DNA of 57,738 bases from an uncultured Sphingomonas sp. (GCA_913775025.1 CAJYJW010000343.1:1-57738); one strand, 5' to 3'; shown: positions 22,719-31,628, counted from the stretch's first letter. Notes: generated by a model from the letters alone, not told the origin. A program made the numbers and translations.

Positions 22719-23533
22719 TCACTCTTGCGCTCGCCCTCACCACCCTGACCGCTACCCCTGCCACCGCCACCGCCGTCATCGCATCTGCCAAATGCGGCGA
22801 CACGGTGCGGCTGGCGGCTGGCGACTATGGCCGCTTCACGGTCAACCGGCGCGAGTGCAGCCCCCGGCTGACGATCCGGGCCGAGAAGGCGCGGTTCCAG
22901 TATATCTCGCTGACCCGCGTGAAGGGTCTGACGCTCTACGGCGGCACGGTCACGCCGGATGCCACGATCACGGTGCCCGGCTACGGCGTGCAGTTGCAGA
23001 TGTCGTCCGAGGTCAGCCTGTTCGACCAGACGATCACGGGCGGGCTCCGGGCGATCGCCGTGGACCGCTCGTCCGGGGTGCTGATCCGCCGGGCCACGAT
23101 GCGCGGGCAGATGGTGGACGGCATCAACATCGCCCTATCGCAAAAGGTAACGGTGCAGGCATCCACCTGCGCAGACTTCACGCCGCGCCCGGACGATCAC
23201 CCCGACTGCGTGCAGATGTGGAGCCGGCCCGGCGGGATCACGCAGGACGTGTTGATCGAGGGCAACAGCGCCACCGGCGCGATGCAGGGGTTCGCTGGCT
23301 TCAATCACGTCACGAACGGCGTGGACGATGGCGGCTACGATCGCATCACCATCCGGGGCAACACCGTGCGGACCAGCTTTCCGCAGGGGATCGCGCTGTA
23401 CGACTGCCGCAAATGCTCGATCACCGGCAACACCGTCGAGACGCTGTCCGGCGCGCGCTGGCGGACCACGATCAACGCGATCGGCGGCACCACGGCGGTG
23501 ACGGGCAACAGCATCGGGGCGATGCCGAAGTGA
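22715..23533 (+). CDS. Exported parallel beta-helix protein (272 aa)
   Basis: The first ~19 residues (MITLALALTTLTATPATATA) look like a signal peptide. The rest is a NosD/pectate-lyase-like right-handed beta-helix, with repeated rungs such as GITQDVLIEGNSATG, YDRITIRGNTVRTSF and CRKCSITGNTVETLSG. Such folds bind or cleave polysaccharides. It overlaps the large beta-helix gene by ATGA and ends the block before the third late element. Either an extracytoplasmic polysaccharide-active enzyme or a tail-associated depolymerase is possible. Confidence 0.68.
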   Translation: MITLALALTTLTATPATATAVIASAKCGDTVRLAAGDYGRFTVNRRECSPRLTIRAEKARFQYISLTRVKGLTLYGGTVTPDATITVPGYGVQLQMSSEVSLFDQTITGGLRAIAVDRSSGVLIRRATMRGQMVDGINIALSQKVTVQASTCADFTPRPDDHPDCVQMWSRPGGITQDVLIEGNSATGAMQGFAGFNHVTNGVDDGGYDRITIRGNTVRTSFPQGIALYDCRKCSITGNTVETLSGARWRTTINAIGGTTAVTGNSIGAMPK

Positions 23534-23567
23534 TCTAGGATACCGCAGCGGATGATCCAGGTTGCAG

Positions 23568-23586
23568 ACACATTGGCGCTAGTCCC
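23568..23586 (+). promoter_or_regulatory. Repeated late-block element, copy 3 (before adaptor/nozzle genes)
   Basis: ACACATTGGCGCTAGTCCC, identical in all 19 bases to copy 1, in the 81-base gap between 23533 and 23615. It ends 28 bases before the adaptor start codon. Confidence 0.65.
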
Positions 23587-23614
23587 GAGAGGGTAGTGTC
23601 GCCACGCCTTGCGG

Positions 23615-24265
23615 ATGGCACTTCAAAGCTATTCGGATCTGAGGGCTGAGATTGCGGATTGGCTTGGAGACGCGAGCCTATTCGACAAAGCTCCGACATT
23701 CATCCGTCTTGCGGAGGATGAGCTCCGTACAGACCTCGTGATGCCGGAAATGGAGGTGACGTACACCGCCAATACGAGCGGATCGTTTTCGCTGCCGTCC
23801 GACTTCGACAGCCTACGGGCCATCGCCCTAAATGGTACGACTCCCCAGAGCCTCAAACAAATATCATTGACGGCATTTTATGACATGTATCGGGCAGACG
23901 GCGGTAACGGCGGTCCGCCTTCGTATTTCGCCATCGACGCCGGGCAGGTGTTTTTATGGCCCACGCCAGCGTCTTTCTCGGCGTTCACAGTTGCTTATCG
24001 CGCGAAGCTGCCGAGCCTTTCCGACGCGGTCCCGACAAATTGGGCGCTTGCACAGTATCCCACGCTGTATCTCTACACTTGCCTGCTCCACGCAGAAGCA
24101 AGGGGCTGGAACGTCGAGCGGCTTCCATTAATCCAAGCTTACGTCGAAGATCGCAAGGCCAAGATCAATGCCGCCGGCCAGCGCAAACGATATGGCGGTC
24201 GCTTGGTCGCGTCCCCGCCTGTCGTCGAGAACGTCGGCCGCACCCGGTACGCGTTCAAATGGTGA
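23615..24265 (+). CDS. Head-tail adaptor, SU10-like
   Basis: The ATG at 23615 is preferred over the TTG at 23609 and gives 216 residues. The sequence MALQSYSDLRAEIADWLGDA, then FIRLAEDELRTDL, VTYTANTSGSFSLPSDFDSL and a late YPTLYLYTCLLHAEARGW is the pattern of the SU10/P22-gp4-like adaptor family. These proteins form a ring below the portal, seal the packaged DNA and dock the nozzle. The next gene encodes the nozzle, as in SU10. Confidence 0.78.
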   Translation: MALQSYSDLRAEIADWLGDASLFDKAPTFIRLAEDELRTDLVMPEMEVTYTANTSGSFSLPSDFDSLRAIALNGTTPQSLKQISLTAFYDMYRADGGNGGPPSYFAIDAGQVFLWPTPASFSAFTVAYRAKLPSLSDAVPTNWALAQYPTLYLYTCLLHAEARGWNVERLPLIQAYVEDRKAKINAAGQRKRYGGRLVASPPVVENVGRTRYAFKW

Positions 24266-25689
24266 TGACCCGCGTCATCTTCGGCGAGTTTCAGCCTGAC
24301 CAGCCGGCCAATCTCAGCGAAGGGCTGACGGTGGCGGACGGCTGCTTCGCGATCAAGAACGGTTATGCGCCAATCGGCAGCTTCACGCCCACACAAAACG
24401 GCACGCTGACAGGGGGCGCCTATGGCGCGGGGGCCTACCGTTATGCGGGACAGACCTATGTCTTCGCCGCGAATCCGGGGGCGATTTATCGCTACACCGC
24501 GACAGGATACGTCACCCTCGCGACGGGCCTTAGCAACGGTCTTGGGGTACGGTTTGCCCCCTACTCATCGCTGATGCTGGCGACGAACGGGGCCGACGTG
24601 ATCCGCAAGTTCGATCCGGCGGCGCCGGGGACGATGGCCAACCTTGGCGGCTCGCCCCCAACGGCTCGTTACATCGGCGTCGTGGGGGGCTTTACTGTTC
24701 TGGCTTACGCCTCGAACGTCTCCACCCGGGTAGCTTGGTCGGATCAAGGCAATCCCGAGAATTGGACCGCCGGCGGCGCTTCGGAGGCCGGGGTCGCCGA
24801 CATGGCGACCGGTGGCGATATAACCGGCTTTGTCGGCGGCGAGTATGGCCTGATCTTTCAGGAGAACCGTGTCGTTCGCATGTCTTATACTGCGTCCGAT
24901 ACGATCTGGCAGTTCGATGAGATCGCCACGGATATCGGCTGCGTCCTGCCCGGCTCGATCGCGACCTGGGGCAAGCTCACGTTCTTCATGTCGAACCGTG
25001 GCTTCATGGTCTGCGATGGCTCGACGGTGACGCCGGTGGGTGCCGAGAAAATCGATCGCTGGTTCCTAAGCGTTGCGAACCGTCAGTATTTCGATCGGGT
25101 AAGCGCGGTGATCGATCCACGGAACGCGCTCTATATCCTGACGATGCCCACCGCCTACCCGGCGAGCATGCTGCTGCTTTATTCCTACACGCTGGGGCGC
25201 TGGTCCACCGCTTCTACGCGCGTCGAGTATATTGCTTCCGGGATCGCGCAGGATGCCACGCTGGAAGGCATAAGCGCGATGTACCCGAACCTCGATGCCA
25301 TGCCGCTGTCGTTGGATAGCCCCCTTTTCCGGGGCGGTACGCCACTGCTGCTCATGTTCGACGACAGTCATCGGCTGGGCGCATTGAACGGCCCTCCCCT
25401 ACCCGCAGCCTTCGCCGACGCGCAGCGCGAATTGATCCAGGGCCGGCGGGCCCGCATCCGGTCCGTTCGTCCGATCACTGATGCCGCCGCACCCGTCGTC
25501 ACGATCGCAGGCGGCAACAGCTTTGCCGCAGCGCTGACGCCGACGACATACATGGGCCGACAGCCGAACGGGCGCCTTCCGACGCGAGAGAACTGGAACC
25601 TCGTACAGGTGTCGCTTGGCATCCCCTCGCAGCCGTGGACCTATGCGCAGGGTTTCGATCTTGAGATCGAGCAAGGGGGTACGGCATGA
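24265..25689 (+). CDS. Tail nozzle / beta-propeller protein (P22 gp10-like)
   Basis: I chose ATG 24265, which shares a base with the adaptor stop; ATG 24259 is in frame two codons upstream. The 474-residue product is a string of beta-strands with propeller-like repeats: TYVFAANPGAIYRYTATG, SSLMLATNGADVIRKFD, ITGFVGGEYGLIFQENRVVR, LTFFMSNRGFMVCDG. This fits the nozzle/packaged-DNA-stabilisation protein of short-tailed phages that extends the adaptor into a tube. Context (adaptor before, ejection proteins after) agrees. Confidence 0.72.
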   Translation: MTRVIFGEFQPDQPANLSEGLTVADGCFAIKNGYAPIGSFTPTQNGTLTGGAYGAGAYRYAGQTYVFAANPGAIYRYTATGYVTLATGLSNGLGVRFAPYSSLMLATNGADVIRKFDPAAPGTMANLGGSPPTARYIGVVGGFTVLAYASNVSTRVAWSDQGNPENWTAGGASEAGVADMATGGDITGFVGGEYGLIFQENRVVRMSYTASDTIWQFDEIATDIGCVLPGSIATWGKLTFFMSNRGFMVCDGSTVTPVGAEKIDRWFLSVANRQYFDRVSAVIDPRNALYILTMPTAYPASMLLLYSYTLGRWSTASTRVEYIASGIAQDATLEGISAMYPNLDAMPLSLDSPLFRGGTPLLLMFDDSHRLGALNGPPLPAAFADAQRELIQGRRARIRSVRPITDAAAPVVTIAGGNSFAAALTPTTYMGRQPNGRLPTRENWNLVQVSLGIPSQPWTYAQGFDLEIEQGGTA

Positions 25690-25913
25690 GCCTGCCGCCC
25701 CTGATCCGCGAAAGCGAGCCGACGGACGAGGGATGGCGCCGGAAGGCACGTGATCTCCTGAACGCCGTTGTCCGCCGCCTCATGGGCCAAGGGGCGACCG
25801 ATGCGCGCCCCCTGAACCCGACGGTTGGTACGCTATTCTACGACACTACGCTCGGCCGCCCGATCTGGTGGAACGGCACCGGCTGGCGCGATGCGGCGGG
25901 GGGTGCTGTATGA
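25686..25913 (+). CDS. Small phage tail-module protein (75 aa)
   Basis: A 75-residue protein with a helical first half and a GTLFYDTTLGRPIWWNGTGW end, a motif usual at the C-termini of tail proteins that display a short beta-hairpin (from memory). Coupled by ATGA to both neighbours. Role unknown. Confidence 0.6.
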   Translation: MSLPPLIRESEPTDEGWRRKARDLLNAVVRRLMGQGATDARPLNPTVGTLFYDTTLGRPIWWNGTGWRDAAGGAV

Positions 25914-26269
25914 CCTACGCCTATGGTCATTGGCGCGATGCCTTCGCGGCGGTGATGGACCCTGCGCTCTACACCATCGAATGGCTGGACCGGCGGATCG
26001 AGGACGGTTCGGCGATGTGTGTCGGAAACGAGACGGCCGCGATCGTGTTCGAGTTCCGCGAATATCCCACCGGAGCCCGTGATCTGCATGGGCTGCTGGC
26101 GGCAGGCTCGCTTGAGGAGATCCTGGGCAGCCTGATCCCTTGGGCCGAGCACTTCGCCCGCAAGTCTGGCGCGATCGGCGCGATTATCGAGAGCCGACCG
26201 GGGTGGATGAAGGCGCTAGAGGGGCGTGGGTACGCGCCCTACCAGACCGCCATTCGAAAGGTGCTGTGA
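25910..26269 (+). CDS. GNAT-like phage protein (119 aa)
   Basis: A 119-residue protein. The end GAIIESRPGWMKALEGRGYAP resembles the last strand-helix of GNAT acetyltransferase-like folds, and from memory short GNAT-like proteins are common in podoviral tail modules. I do not see a convincing acetyl-CoA binding loop, so catalysis is not claimed. Coupled upstream by ATGA and downstream by TGATG. Confidence 0.55.
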   Translation: MTYAYGHWRDAFAAVMDPALYTIEWLDRRIEDGSAMCVGNETAAIVFEFREYPTGARDLHGLLAAGSLEEILGSLIPWAEHFARKSGAIGAIIESRPGWMKALEGRGYAPYQTAIRKVL

Positions 26270-27705
26270 TGGGCGTTTCGTCGAGTAAGAGCAAATCCAA
26301 GAGCGAGCCATACGCTGCAGCCACGCCCTACATCAATGCGGGCCTGTCAGCGTCTAATGACGTGTTCCAGCAGCAGCAGCCCCAGTTGCAGCAGCTCGGC
26401 GCGACGGCGTTGGCCGGCTATAACGCGATCGCGCCGGGGGCCTACTCGCCCAGCGCCTTCGTCAAGAACGCTCAGGCAACCGCGGCGGGGATCGCGAACG
26501 GCCAAGGGGAGAGTCCCGGCGCGTCGGTCTATTCCAGCGTGATGGGCGGCAGCAACCCGGCGCTAGGCGCGCTTTCCGCTTTGCAGGGCGGCGGGACGAA
26601 CGGCGCAAGGTCGGGTTATGCCGGCTTTGCCGACAATGGCGGCGGCATCTATGCGCCTGGCGTCGCGGCGTCGATGATCGGCGCGCAGGCGGTGACCGGA
26701 TCGAATATCGGGGCATCCAATGTCACGGCGAGGGATGTGGCCGCACCGGACGGCGAGGCGGCGACGCGCCAGTTCTACGCTGATACGCTCGGCGGGCGGT
26801 ACCTCGACGGCAATCCGTATATCGACGGGATCGCGCAGCAGGCCACGGACGCGGCGACCAAGGCGGCCAACCAGCGCTTCGGCGCGGCGGGGCTCGGTGC
26901 CGGGCTATCGTCAGCTTATACCGATGTGCTTTCGAAGAACGTCGCCAACGCCAGCAATCAGGTTCGCTATCAGAACTATAGCGATGAGCGGTCACGCCAG
27001 CTTGCGGCGGCGGGGCAGTCGGACGCGCTGTATAATGCGGATGCGAACCGTCTCCTGACGGCGGCAACTGGCAACGCCGATCGTGATCTGGCGGCACAAT
27101 CGACGAACGCCGGCAATGCGCTTACGGCGGCGCGCGCCAATCAGGACAATGCGTTTGGAGTCTCACAGGCAAATGCGGCGAACGCCCTGGCGGCGGCGCA
27201 GGCGAACCAGAACGCCGGCCTTGCTGCCAGCCGCGACAACGCCAGCAACTCTCTCACAGCGCAGCAGGCGAACCTCGGCGCGCGTCTGTCTGGCCTGGCG
27301 GGGCTGTCGGGTATCGATCAGCAGCAGTTCGCGAACCAGCTCGGCGCCGCCAACGCGCTCGGGTCTGCCTATGCGCAGGATGCTTCGACGCGGCTGGGTG
27401 CGGCCAGCGCCGCCGACGCGCAGCGCAACGCGCAGGTCCAGCAGCAGTTGGCGGCGCTCGGGCTGACGGGCTCGCTGGAGGATGCAGGCTATGCCGGGAT
27501 CAACCCCGCACTGAACCTGTTGCAGGCTAGTGCCGCCATCCCGTGGTACGGTGTGAATGCCCTGGGCGGCTCGCTGAACACGTTGGCTGGGCGGTATGGG
27601 ACGACGACGCAGACGCAGAGCGGCAACCTCGGCGGGCAGCTTCTTGGCATCGGCGGTAGCGTGCTGGGCGGGTGGGCTAGCGGCGGCTTCGGAGGCAATA
27701 AATAA
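26269..27705 (+). CDS. Alanine/asparagine-rich internal virion (ejection) protein (478 aa)
   Basis: Starting at ATG 26269 the product has 478 residues. After a serine/lysine-rich start (MGVSSSKSKSKSEPY) it is dominated by alanine, asparagine and glutamine helices with near-repeats such as ATGNADRDLAAQSTNAGNAL, AQANQNAGLAASRDNASNSL. The end is glycine-rich (GGQLLGIGGSVLGGWASGG), like a membrane-inserting segment. Position before two more proteins of this sort suggests an ejection protein that helps DNA cross the cell envelope. Confidence 0.62.
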   Translation: MGVSSSKSKSKSEPYAAATPYINAGLSASNDVFQQQQPQLQQLGATALAGYNAIAPGAYSPSAFVKNAQATAAGIANGQGESPGASVYSSVMGGSNPALGALSALQGGGTNGARSGYAGFADNGGGIYAPGVAASMIGAQAVTGSNIGASNVTARDVAAPDGEAATRQFYADTLGGRYLDGNPYIDGIAQQATDAATKAANQRFGAAGLGAGLSSAYTDVLSKNVANASNQVRYQNYSDERSRQLAAAGQSDALYNADANRLLTAATGNADRDLAAQSTNAGNALTAARANQDNAFGVSQANAANALAAAQANQNAGLAASRDNASNSLTAQQANLGARLSGLAGLSGIDQQQFANQLGAANALGSAYAQDASTRLGAASAADAQRNAQVQQQLAALGLTGSLEDAGYAGINPALNLLQASAAIPWYGVNALGGSLNTLAGRYGTTTQTQSGNLGGQLLGIGGSVLGGWASGGFGGNK

Positions 27706-28310
27706 TGGCGATGTTTGGCTGGAAGAAGCGGTTGGAGCGGGAGGGGATCTATTCAACGCCGCCCTACGCACCGGAGATACAATCCGATCCAAGGCAACGC
27801 GAGACTCCCATAGGACGAAGCAGCACAGGACGCGCGATCGCCGGCTACCTTGGCGACGCCTTGGCGCAGATAGGCGGCATGAAGCCAATCTACGCACCTG
27901 CCATGGCGCTCCGTCATCAGGAGGAGCGCGAAGACGCGGCGGCGCAAGCCGAGCGCGAGGCTGCGGCCAGCCAGCAGCGTGCCGTTCCGCTTGGTAATGG
28001 CGGTTTCGGCACGTGGAGTCCGTCTGGCGGATTGCAGATCCTGCGCGAACCGACCCCCGATACGCCTGCCGTCCCCGCCCTTCAGCAGAATTTCGAATGG
28101 ATGAAGAGCCTGCCGCCTGAGGACCAGAAGCTCGCCGCGACCATGCTGCCGGGCTATGCCTTCACGCCCGCCGGGCTCGCCACATCTGCCCAGCGCGCCG
28201 GCGCCGTGGCGGAAGCGGCCGCTGTCGCCCGCGCCCGTCACCGCGCTCCGCCTGCGGCCGCCCGATCCAAGCCCATGTCGCTCCCCGGCGGCTTCATCCT
28301 GGACAACTGA
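27705..28310 (+). CDS. Putative internal virion protein (201 aa)
   Basis: A 201-residue protein whose ATG shares a base with the previous TAA. It opens MAMFGWKKRLEREGIYST, contains an alanine/glutamate-rich helix (HQEEREDAAAQAEREAAASQ) and a proline-rich middle. In many podoviruses a FGWKK-type short protein stands between ejection proteins. No catalytic motif. Confidence 0.55.
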   Translation: MAMFGWKKRLEREGIYSTPPYAPEIQSDPRQRETPIGRSSTGRAIAGYLGDALAQIGGMKPIYAPAMALRHQEEREDAAAQAEREAAASQQRAVPLGNGGFGTWSPSGGLQILREPTPDTPAVPALQQNFEWMKSLPPEDQKLAATMLPGYAFTPAGLATSAQRAGAVAEAAAVARARHRAPPAAARSKPMSLPGGFILDN

Positions 28311-28311
28311 T

Positions 28312-28854
28312 ATGACCGAATTTCGCGAAGGGCAGACCGCGACCAACCCTAAGACGGGGCAGAAGATCGTCTTTAAAGGCGGACAATGGGTGTCGGCCGG
28401 CGGGGCGATGCCTGCTGCGGGCGGCGGGATGTTCGGTGGCGGGCGGGCGCCCACGGCGGCACAGGCTGCCGCAGCAAGCGCGCGTCAGCAGAACCTCACA
28501 GCCCTCGCTGCGAAATATGCCGAGGTGAAGGGCATGTACGATAAGAACCTCAAGGGCGTCGGCCCGGGTTCGCTTCTTGAATACCTCCCCCTGCCCGCGA
28601 ACAAGGCGTTTGACAGCGCCGCCGCTGGCATGTCCGACCTCGCCATGGCGGCGTTCCGGGTGCCCGGCGTCGGCGCGCAGTCGGACGCGGATCAGCGGAA
28701 CTTCATGCGCGCGAACGAGCCTCATGCAGCGGACCAGGATCAGCAGATCGAGGCGAAGCTGGGCAACATCCGCAACCGCATCAAGGCGGCCGGCGTGCCG
28801 ATCCCCGGGGAAGCCGACGCGGCTGCCGGCTGGAAAATCACGAGGATCAAGTAG
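28312..28854 (+). CDS. Putative virion protein, unknown (180 aa)
   Basis: The start ATG 28312 gives 180 residues. The first 25 (FREGQTATNPKTGQKIVFKG, then GQWV) form a small beta unit seen at the N-termini of phage internal proteins, followed by a glycine linker and a helical domain (NLTALAAKYAEVKGMYDKNL) ending basic (GWKITRIK). It stands between two ejection-protein genes; a role in DNA delivery is inferred from context only. Confidence 0.55.
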   Translation: MTEFREGQTATNPKTGQKIVFKGGQWVSAGGAMPAAGGGMFGGGRAPTAAQAAAASARQQNLTALAAKYAEVKGMYDKNLKGVGPGSLLEYLPLPANKAFDSAAAGMSDLAMAAFRVPGVGAQSDADQRNFMRANEPHAADQDQQIEAKLGNIRNRIKAAGVPIPGEADAAAGWKITRIK

Positions 28855-28856
28855 CG

Positions 28857-31421
28857 ATGGGCAAGTATCGTATCGATCTTCCTGACGGATCCGCGTTCGA
28901 GATCGAGGGGCCGGATAACGCTACCGACGATCAGCTTAAGGCCTTTGCGCAGCAGGCGATCAACAAGCAGCGCCCGAACGCGCATTATGCGGAACCGATC
29001 GTTCAGCGGACGGGGACGGGCGCGGACATTCTGAACCGCGCCGACTCTGTCGAACCGGATATAAAATCAGTGCTGATGCAGGGCGGCACATTCGGTCTGT
29101 CGGACGAGATCATGGGCGGTGCCGGCGCATTGGTCGATGCGGTCATCTCGCCATTCTCCGATAAAGTCGATTTCGATCCGGTTGCCTCATACAAGGCTTA
29201 CCGCGATCGAGAACGCGCCGTCGTGGAGGCTACGCGCAAGAGCAGCCCGTGGCTTTCCACCGCAAGCGAGTTAGTCGGCGGGCTCCTGACCGGTGGTACG
29301 GCGGCTAAAGGGCTATTGCAGGGCGCTGGCACGTCGGGGTTGGGAGCAGCCGTTCGACAGGCGGCGAAGGCGGGCGCGACGCAGGGCGCGGTGTCCGGCT
29401 TCGGCTATGGCGAGGGCGGGAACGGCAGCATCGCGGGTGCCGGCGTCGGCGCTGGCCTGGGCGGTGCGCTCGGCGCGGCAATCCCGGCCGCAGCGCGCTA
29501 TATCGGTGGCACGATCGGCGCTGGCGTCAACTATCTGCGGCCACAGAATGGTATCGGCCGCGAGCTGGTGGCTAGGGCGTTGCGCGATGACGCTGTGACG
29601 CCTCGGATGGCGGCGGAAGCTATCGCCGCGGCGAACGAGCGAGGCGTCCCGCTGGGCATGATGGACATGGGCGAGAATACCCGTGCTCTCGCTGGAGCCG
29701 TTGCCAGGGCGCCGGGTGTCAGTCGTCGTCTTGTCCGCCAAGCCGTTGGCTCGCGCCAGATGGCGCAGGGTGAGCGCGTTCGCGGGGCGGTCGAGCGGGA
29801 CTTGGGGCAAATCACCAATACACCGCTAGAAGCCGAGTTGGCGCAACAGCGCGCGAGAGATGTTGCGCGCGAAGCGACGCAAGCTGCTCAGGCTAGAGTT
29901 GTACAGGCCGGCGGGCGTATCGGTCCTATCACTGACCGCTTAGCGTCGGGCGGTTATGCACGTGAAGCGTTTGACAACGCTTACCGAGGTGCGAAAGCTA
30001 GATCGTCCGAGGCATATTCCGCCAATGCGTTGCAAAATCCGCAGCCTATCGAGATCCCGGCAGAATACTTCGCTCAGGACTTGCGAAGCGCTGCAGACGC
30101 TTTTTATGGAGATGGCGGTGGCGAAATACCGGGCGCTCTGGCGCGCATCATTGACGATGCGGCCGCCCCCGACGCCACCACGCGAACGCTAACGAATATT
30201 GACCGTCGGCTCGCTGACTTTGCTGGCCAATCGAGAATGGCGGGCGGAAATTCGGATGCCGCGTTCGCGGACAGGTTGCGGATAAGTCTGAGTGACTTTG
30301 CTGATCGGGCTGCCCCAAGTGAGTATCGGGACGCCTTACGTAACGCAAAGGCCGTGAGGGCAGAGCAAGGTCGTGTATTCGAAACGCGCGACCTTCCCCG
30401 AGCCTTTGCCCGTGACCAGTACCGGAACCCGCTCGTGGGCGACACATCAATCCCGCAAAGGCTTCTGCGCCCCGGTGCGGCGGGCGGAGACACCGCAGAC
30501 TCGCTGATTGCCGCTGTTGGTCCAGAACAAGCGGAGGCGGTCATCCGGCAGGAGCTACGGCGACAAGTCGACGAAATGGCTAACGTCACGCCCGCGAGCG
30601 CGGAAGGACTATCGGTACGATACGGAGACCTATTACAACGCTTTCCGGCGTTGCGGGCGGATATACGCGAACTAGGGCGTACTGCCGCAGGCGCTGCCGA
30701 CGCAATGCGAGCAGAAAGCTTAGCTGGGCGACCTGGATCTACTGCGATCGAACGCGGTGCAGCCGCAATCGGCAAGTCGGCACAAGAGATCGAGCGAGAA
30801 GTCGCCAGCCTTTCTGCCTCAGATTTACCGCAATATGGACAGGGCTATCTTAACGGTCTCGCAGACAATTTGGAGCGGCGGGTCGCCGGAGGCGATAAAG
30901 TCAACACCCTCCTTGGCACTCCAAGAAAACAGAAGGCGGTCAGCGGGATGTTTGGCGGGGGGCGGAATTTTCAGCGCTTCACTGATACTCTTGCTGATGA
31001 AGCCACCGCCAACGAAACCTATCGCTCGATCATGACCGGCTCGCCAAGCGCCGATCGCCTCGCAGCCGATGCCGGCGTAACCGACCTATCTCTTCTTGAG
31101 GACGTAGGAGGCAAGGCGCTTAAGGGGGCGGCCAATGGCGGTTTGGCTGGGGCCTTCGCTGAACTCTGGAGTGCCGTTCGCGACACCAAACGGTTCGGCG
31201 CCGGCGCGACTGGACAGCGCGCGCGCGAGGATGCGGCTGCGCTCCTCTCGGAAGTCGATCCCGTAGCGCTGGGTCAGAGTTGGCGAGAGGCTACGCGCCA
31301 AGCTGCGGGCCGCCGCATCCGCGAGCGCTTGGGACGCAGGCGGGCGGTAAACGCCGGAATGTTCGGGGGCCGCGCCCTCGGCGGGATCAGCGGGTACGCG
31401 CTCCGGCCGGCCGACGAGTGA
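28857..31421 (+). CDS. Large internal virion / DNA ejection protein (854 aa)
   Basis: An 854-residue protein. The N-terminus (MGKYRIDLPDGSAFEIEGPD, then NATDDQLKAFAQQ) is a small beta-helical module common at the starts of long phage ejection proteins. Residues about 140-220 are glycine/alanine-rich (LLTGGTAAKGLLQGAGTSGL, GAGVGAGLGGALGAAIPAAA), a likely membrane-inserting stretch. Residues 230-800 are long charged helices. By position and size it resembles gp16-type proteins that form a channel for genome entry. No lytic transglycosylase motif was found. Confidence 0.68.
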   Translation: MGKYRIDLPDGSAFEIEGPDNATDDQLKAFAQQAINKQRPNAHYAEPIVQRTGTGADILNRADSVEPDIKSVLMQGGTFGLSDEIMGGAGALVDAVISPFSDKVDFDPVASYKAYRDRERAVVEATRKSSPWLSTASELVGGLLTGGTAAKGLLQGAGTSGLGAAVRQAAKAGATQGAVSGFGYGEGGNGSIAGAGVGAGLGGALGAAIPAAARYIGGTIGAGVNYLRPQNGIGRELVARALRDDAVTPRMAAEAIAAANERGVPLGMMDMGENTRALAGAVARAPGVSRRLVRQAVGSRQMAQGERVRGAVERDLGQITNTPLEAELAQQRARDVAREATQAAQARVVQAGGRIGPITDRLASGGYAREAFDNAYRGAKARSSEAYSANALQNPQPIEIPAEYFAQDLRSAADAFYGDGGGEIPGALARIIDDAAAPDATTRTLTNIDRRLADFAGQSRMAGGNSDAAFADRLRISLSDFADRAAPSEYRDALRNAKAVRAEQGRVFETRDLPRAFARDQYRNPLVGDTSIPQRLLRPGAAGGDTADSLIAAVGPEQAEAVIRQELRRQVDEMANVTPASAEGLSVRYGDLLQRFPALRADIRELGRTAAGAADAMRAESLAGRPGSTAIERGAAAIGKSAQEIEREVASLSASDLPQYGQGYLNGLADNLERRVAGGDKVNTLLGTPRKQKAVSGMFGGGRNFQRFTDTLADEATANETYRSIMTGSPSADRLAADAGVTDLSLLEDVGGKALKGAANGGLAGAFAELWSAVRDTKRFGAGATGQRAREDAAALLSEVDPVALGQSWREATRQAAGRRIRERLGRRRAVNAGMFGGRALGGISGYALRPADE

Positions 31422-31432
31422 TGCGCGGTCGG

Positions 31433-31540
31433 TCATCCTGCTAGATTCCATCCGACGCGAAGAAGTGCCCCGACCACAATAATGACAGCCGCCGCCAGCA
31501 TCACCAGCCAACAACCTATCCCTTCGCCAGCTCCGCTCAT
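31433..31540 (-). CDS. Possible minus-strand single-span membrane micro-protein (35 aa)
   Basis: In the 207-base gap between the ejection gene and the tail fibre, the minus strand has ATG at 31540 and TGA at 31433-31435. The 35-residue peptide (MSGAGEGIGCWLVMLAAAVI, then IVVGALLRVGWNLAG) is one membrane helix. The upstream ribosome-binding element is weak. It could be chance. Confidence 0.3.
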   Translation of the reverse strand: MSGAGEGIGCWLVMLAAAVIIVVGALLRVGWNLAG

Positions 31541-31580
31541 AGCCCAACCTACCCCGCCCTCGCCCCCTTTTCAATCGCCA

Positions 31581-31599
31581 ACACAATGGCGCTAGTCCC
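31581..31599 (+). promoter_or_regulatory. Repeated late-block element, copy 4 (before tail fibre/lysis genes)
   Basis: ACACAATGGCGCTAGTCCC, one mismatch to copies 1 and 3, ending 30 bases before the tail-fibre start at 31629. It lies in a gene-free gap, so coding constraint cannot explain it. Confidence 0.65.
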
Positions 31600-31628
31600 C
31601 TCGCCCAACCCATCGGCATATCCTCGGA

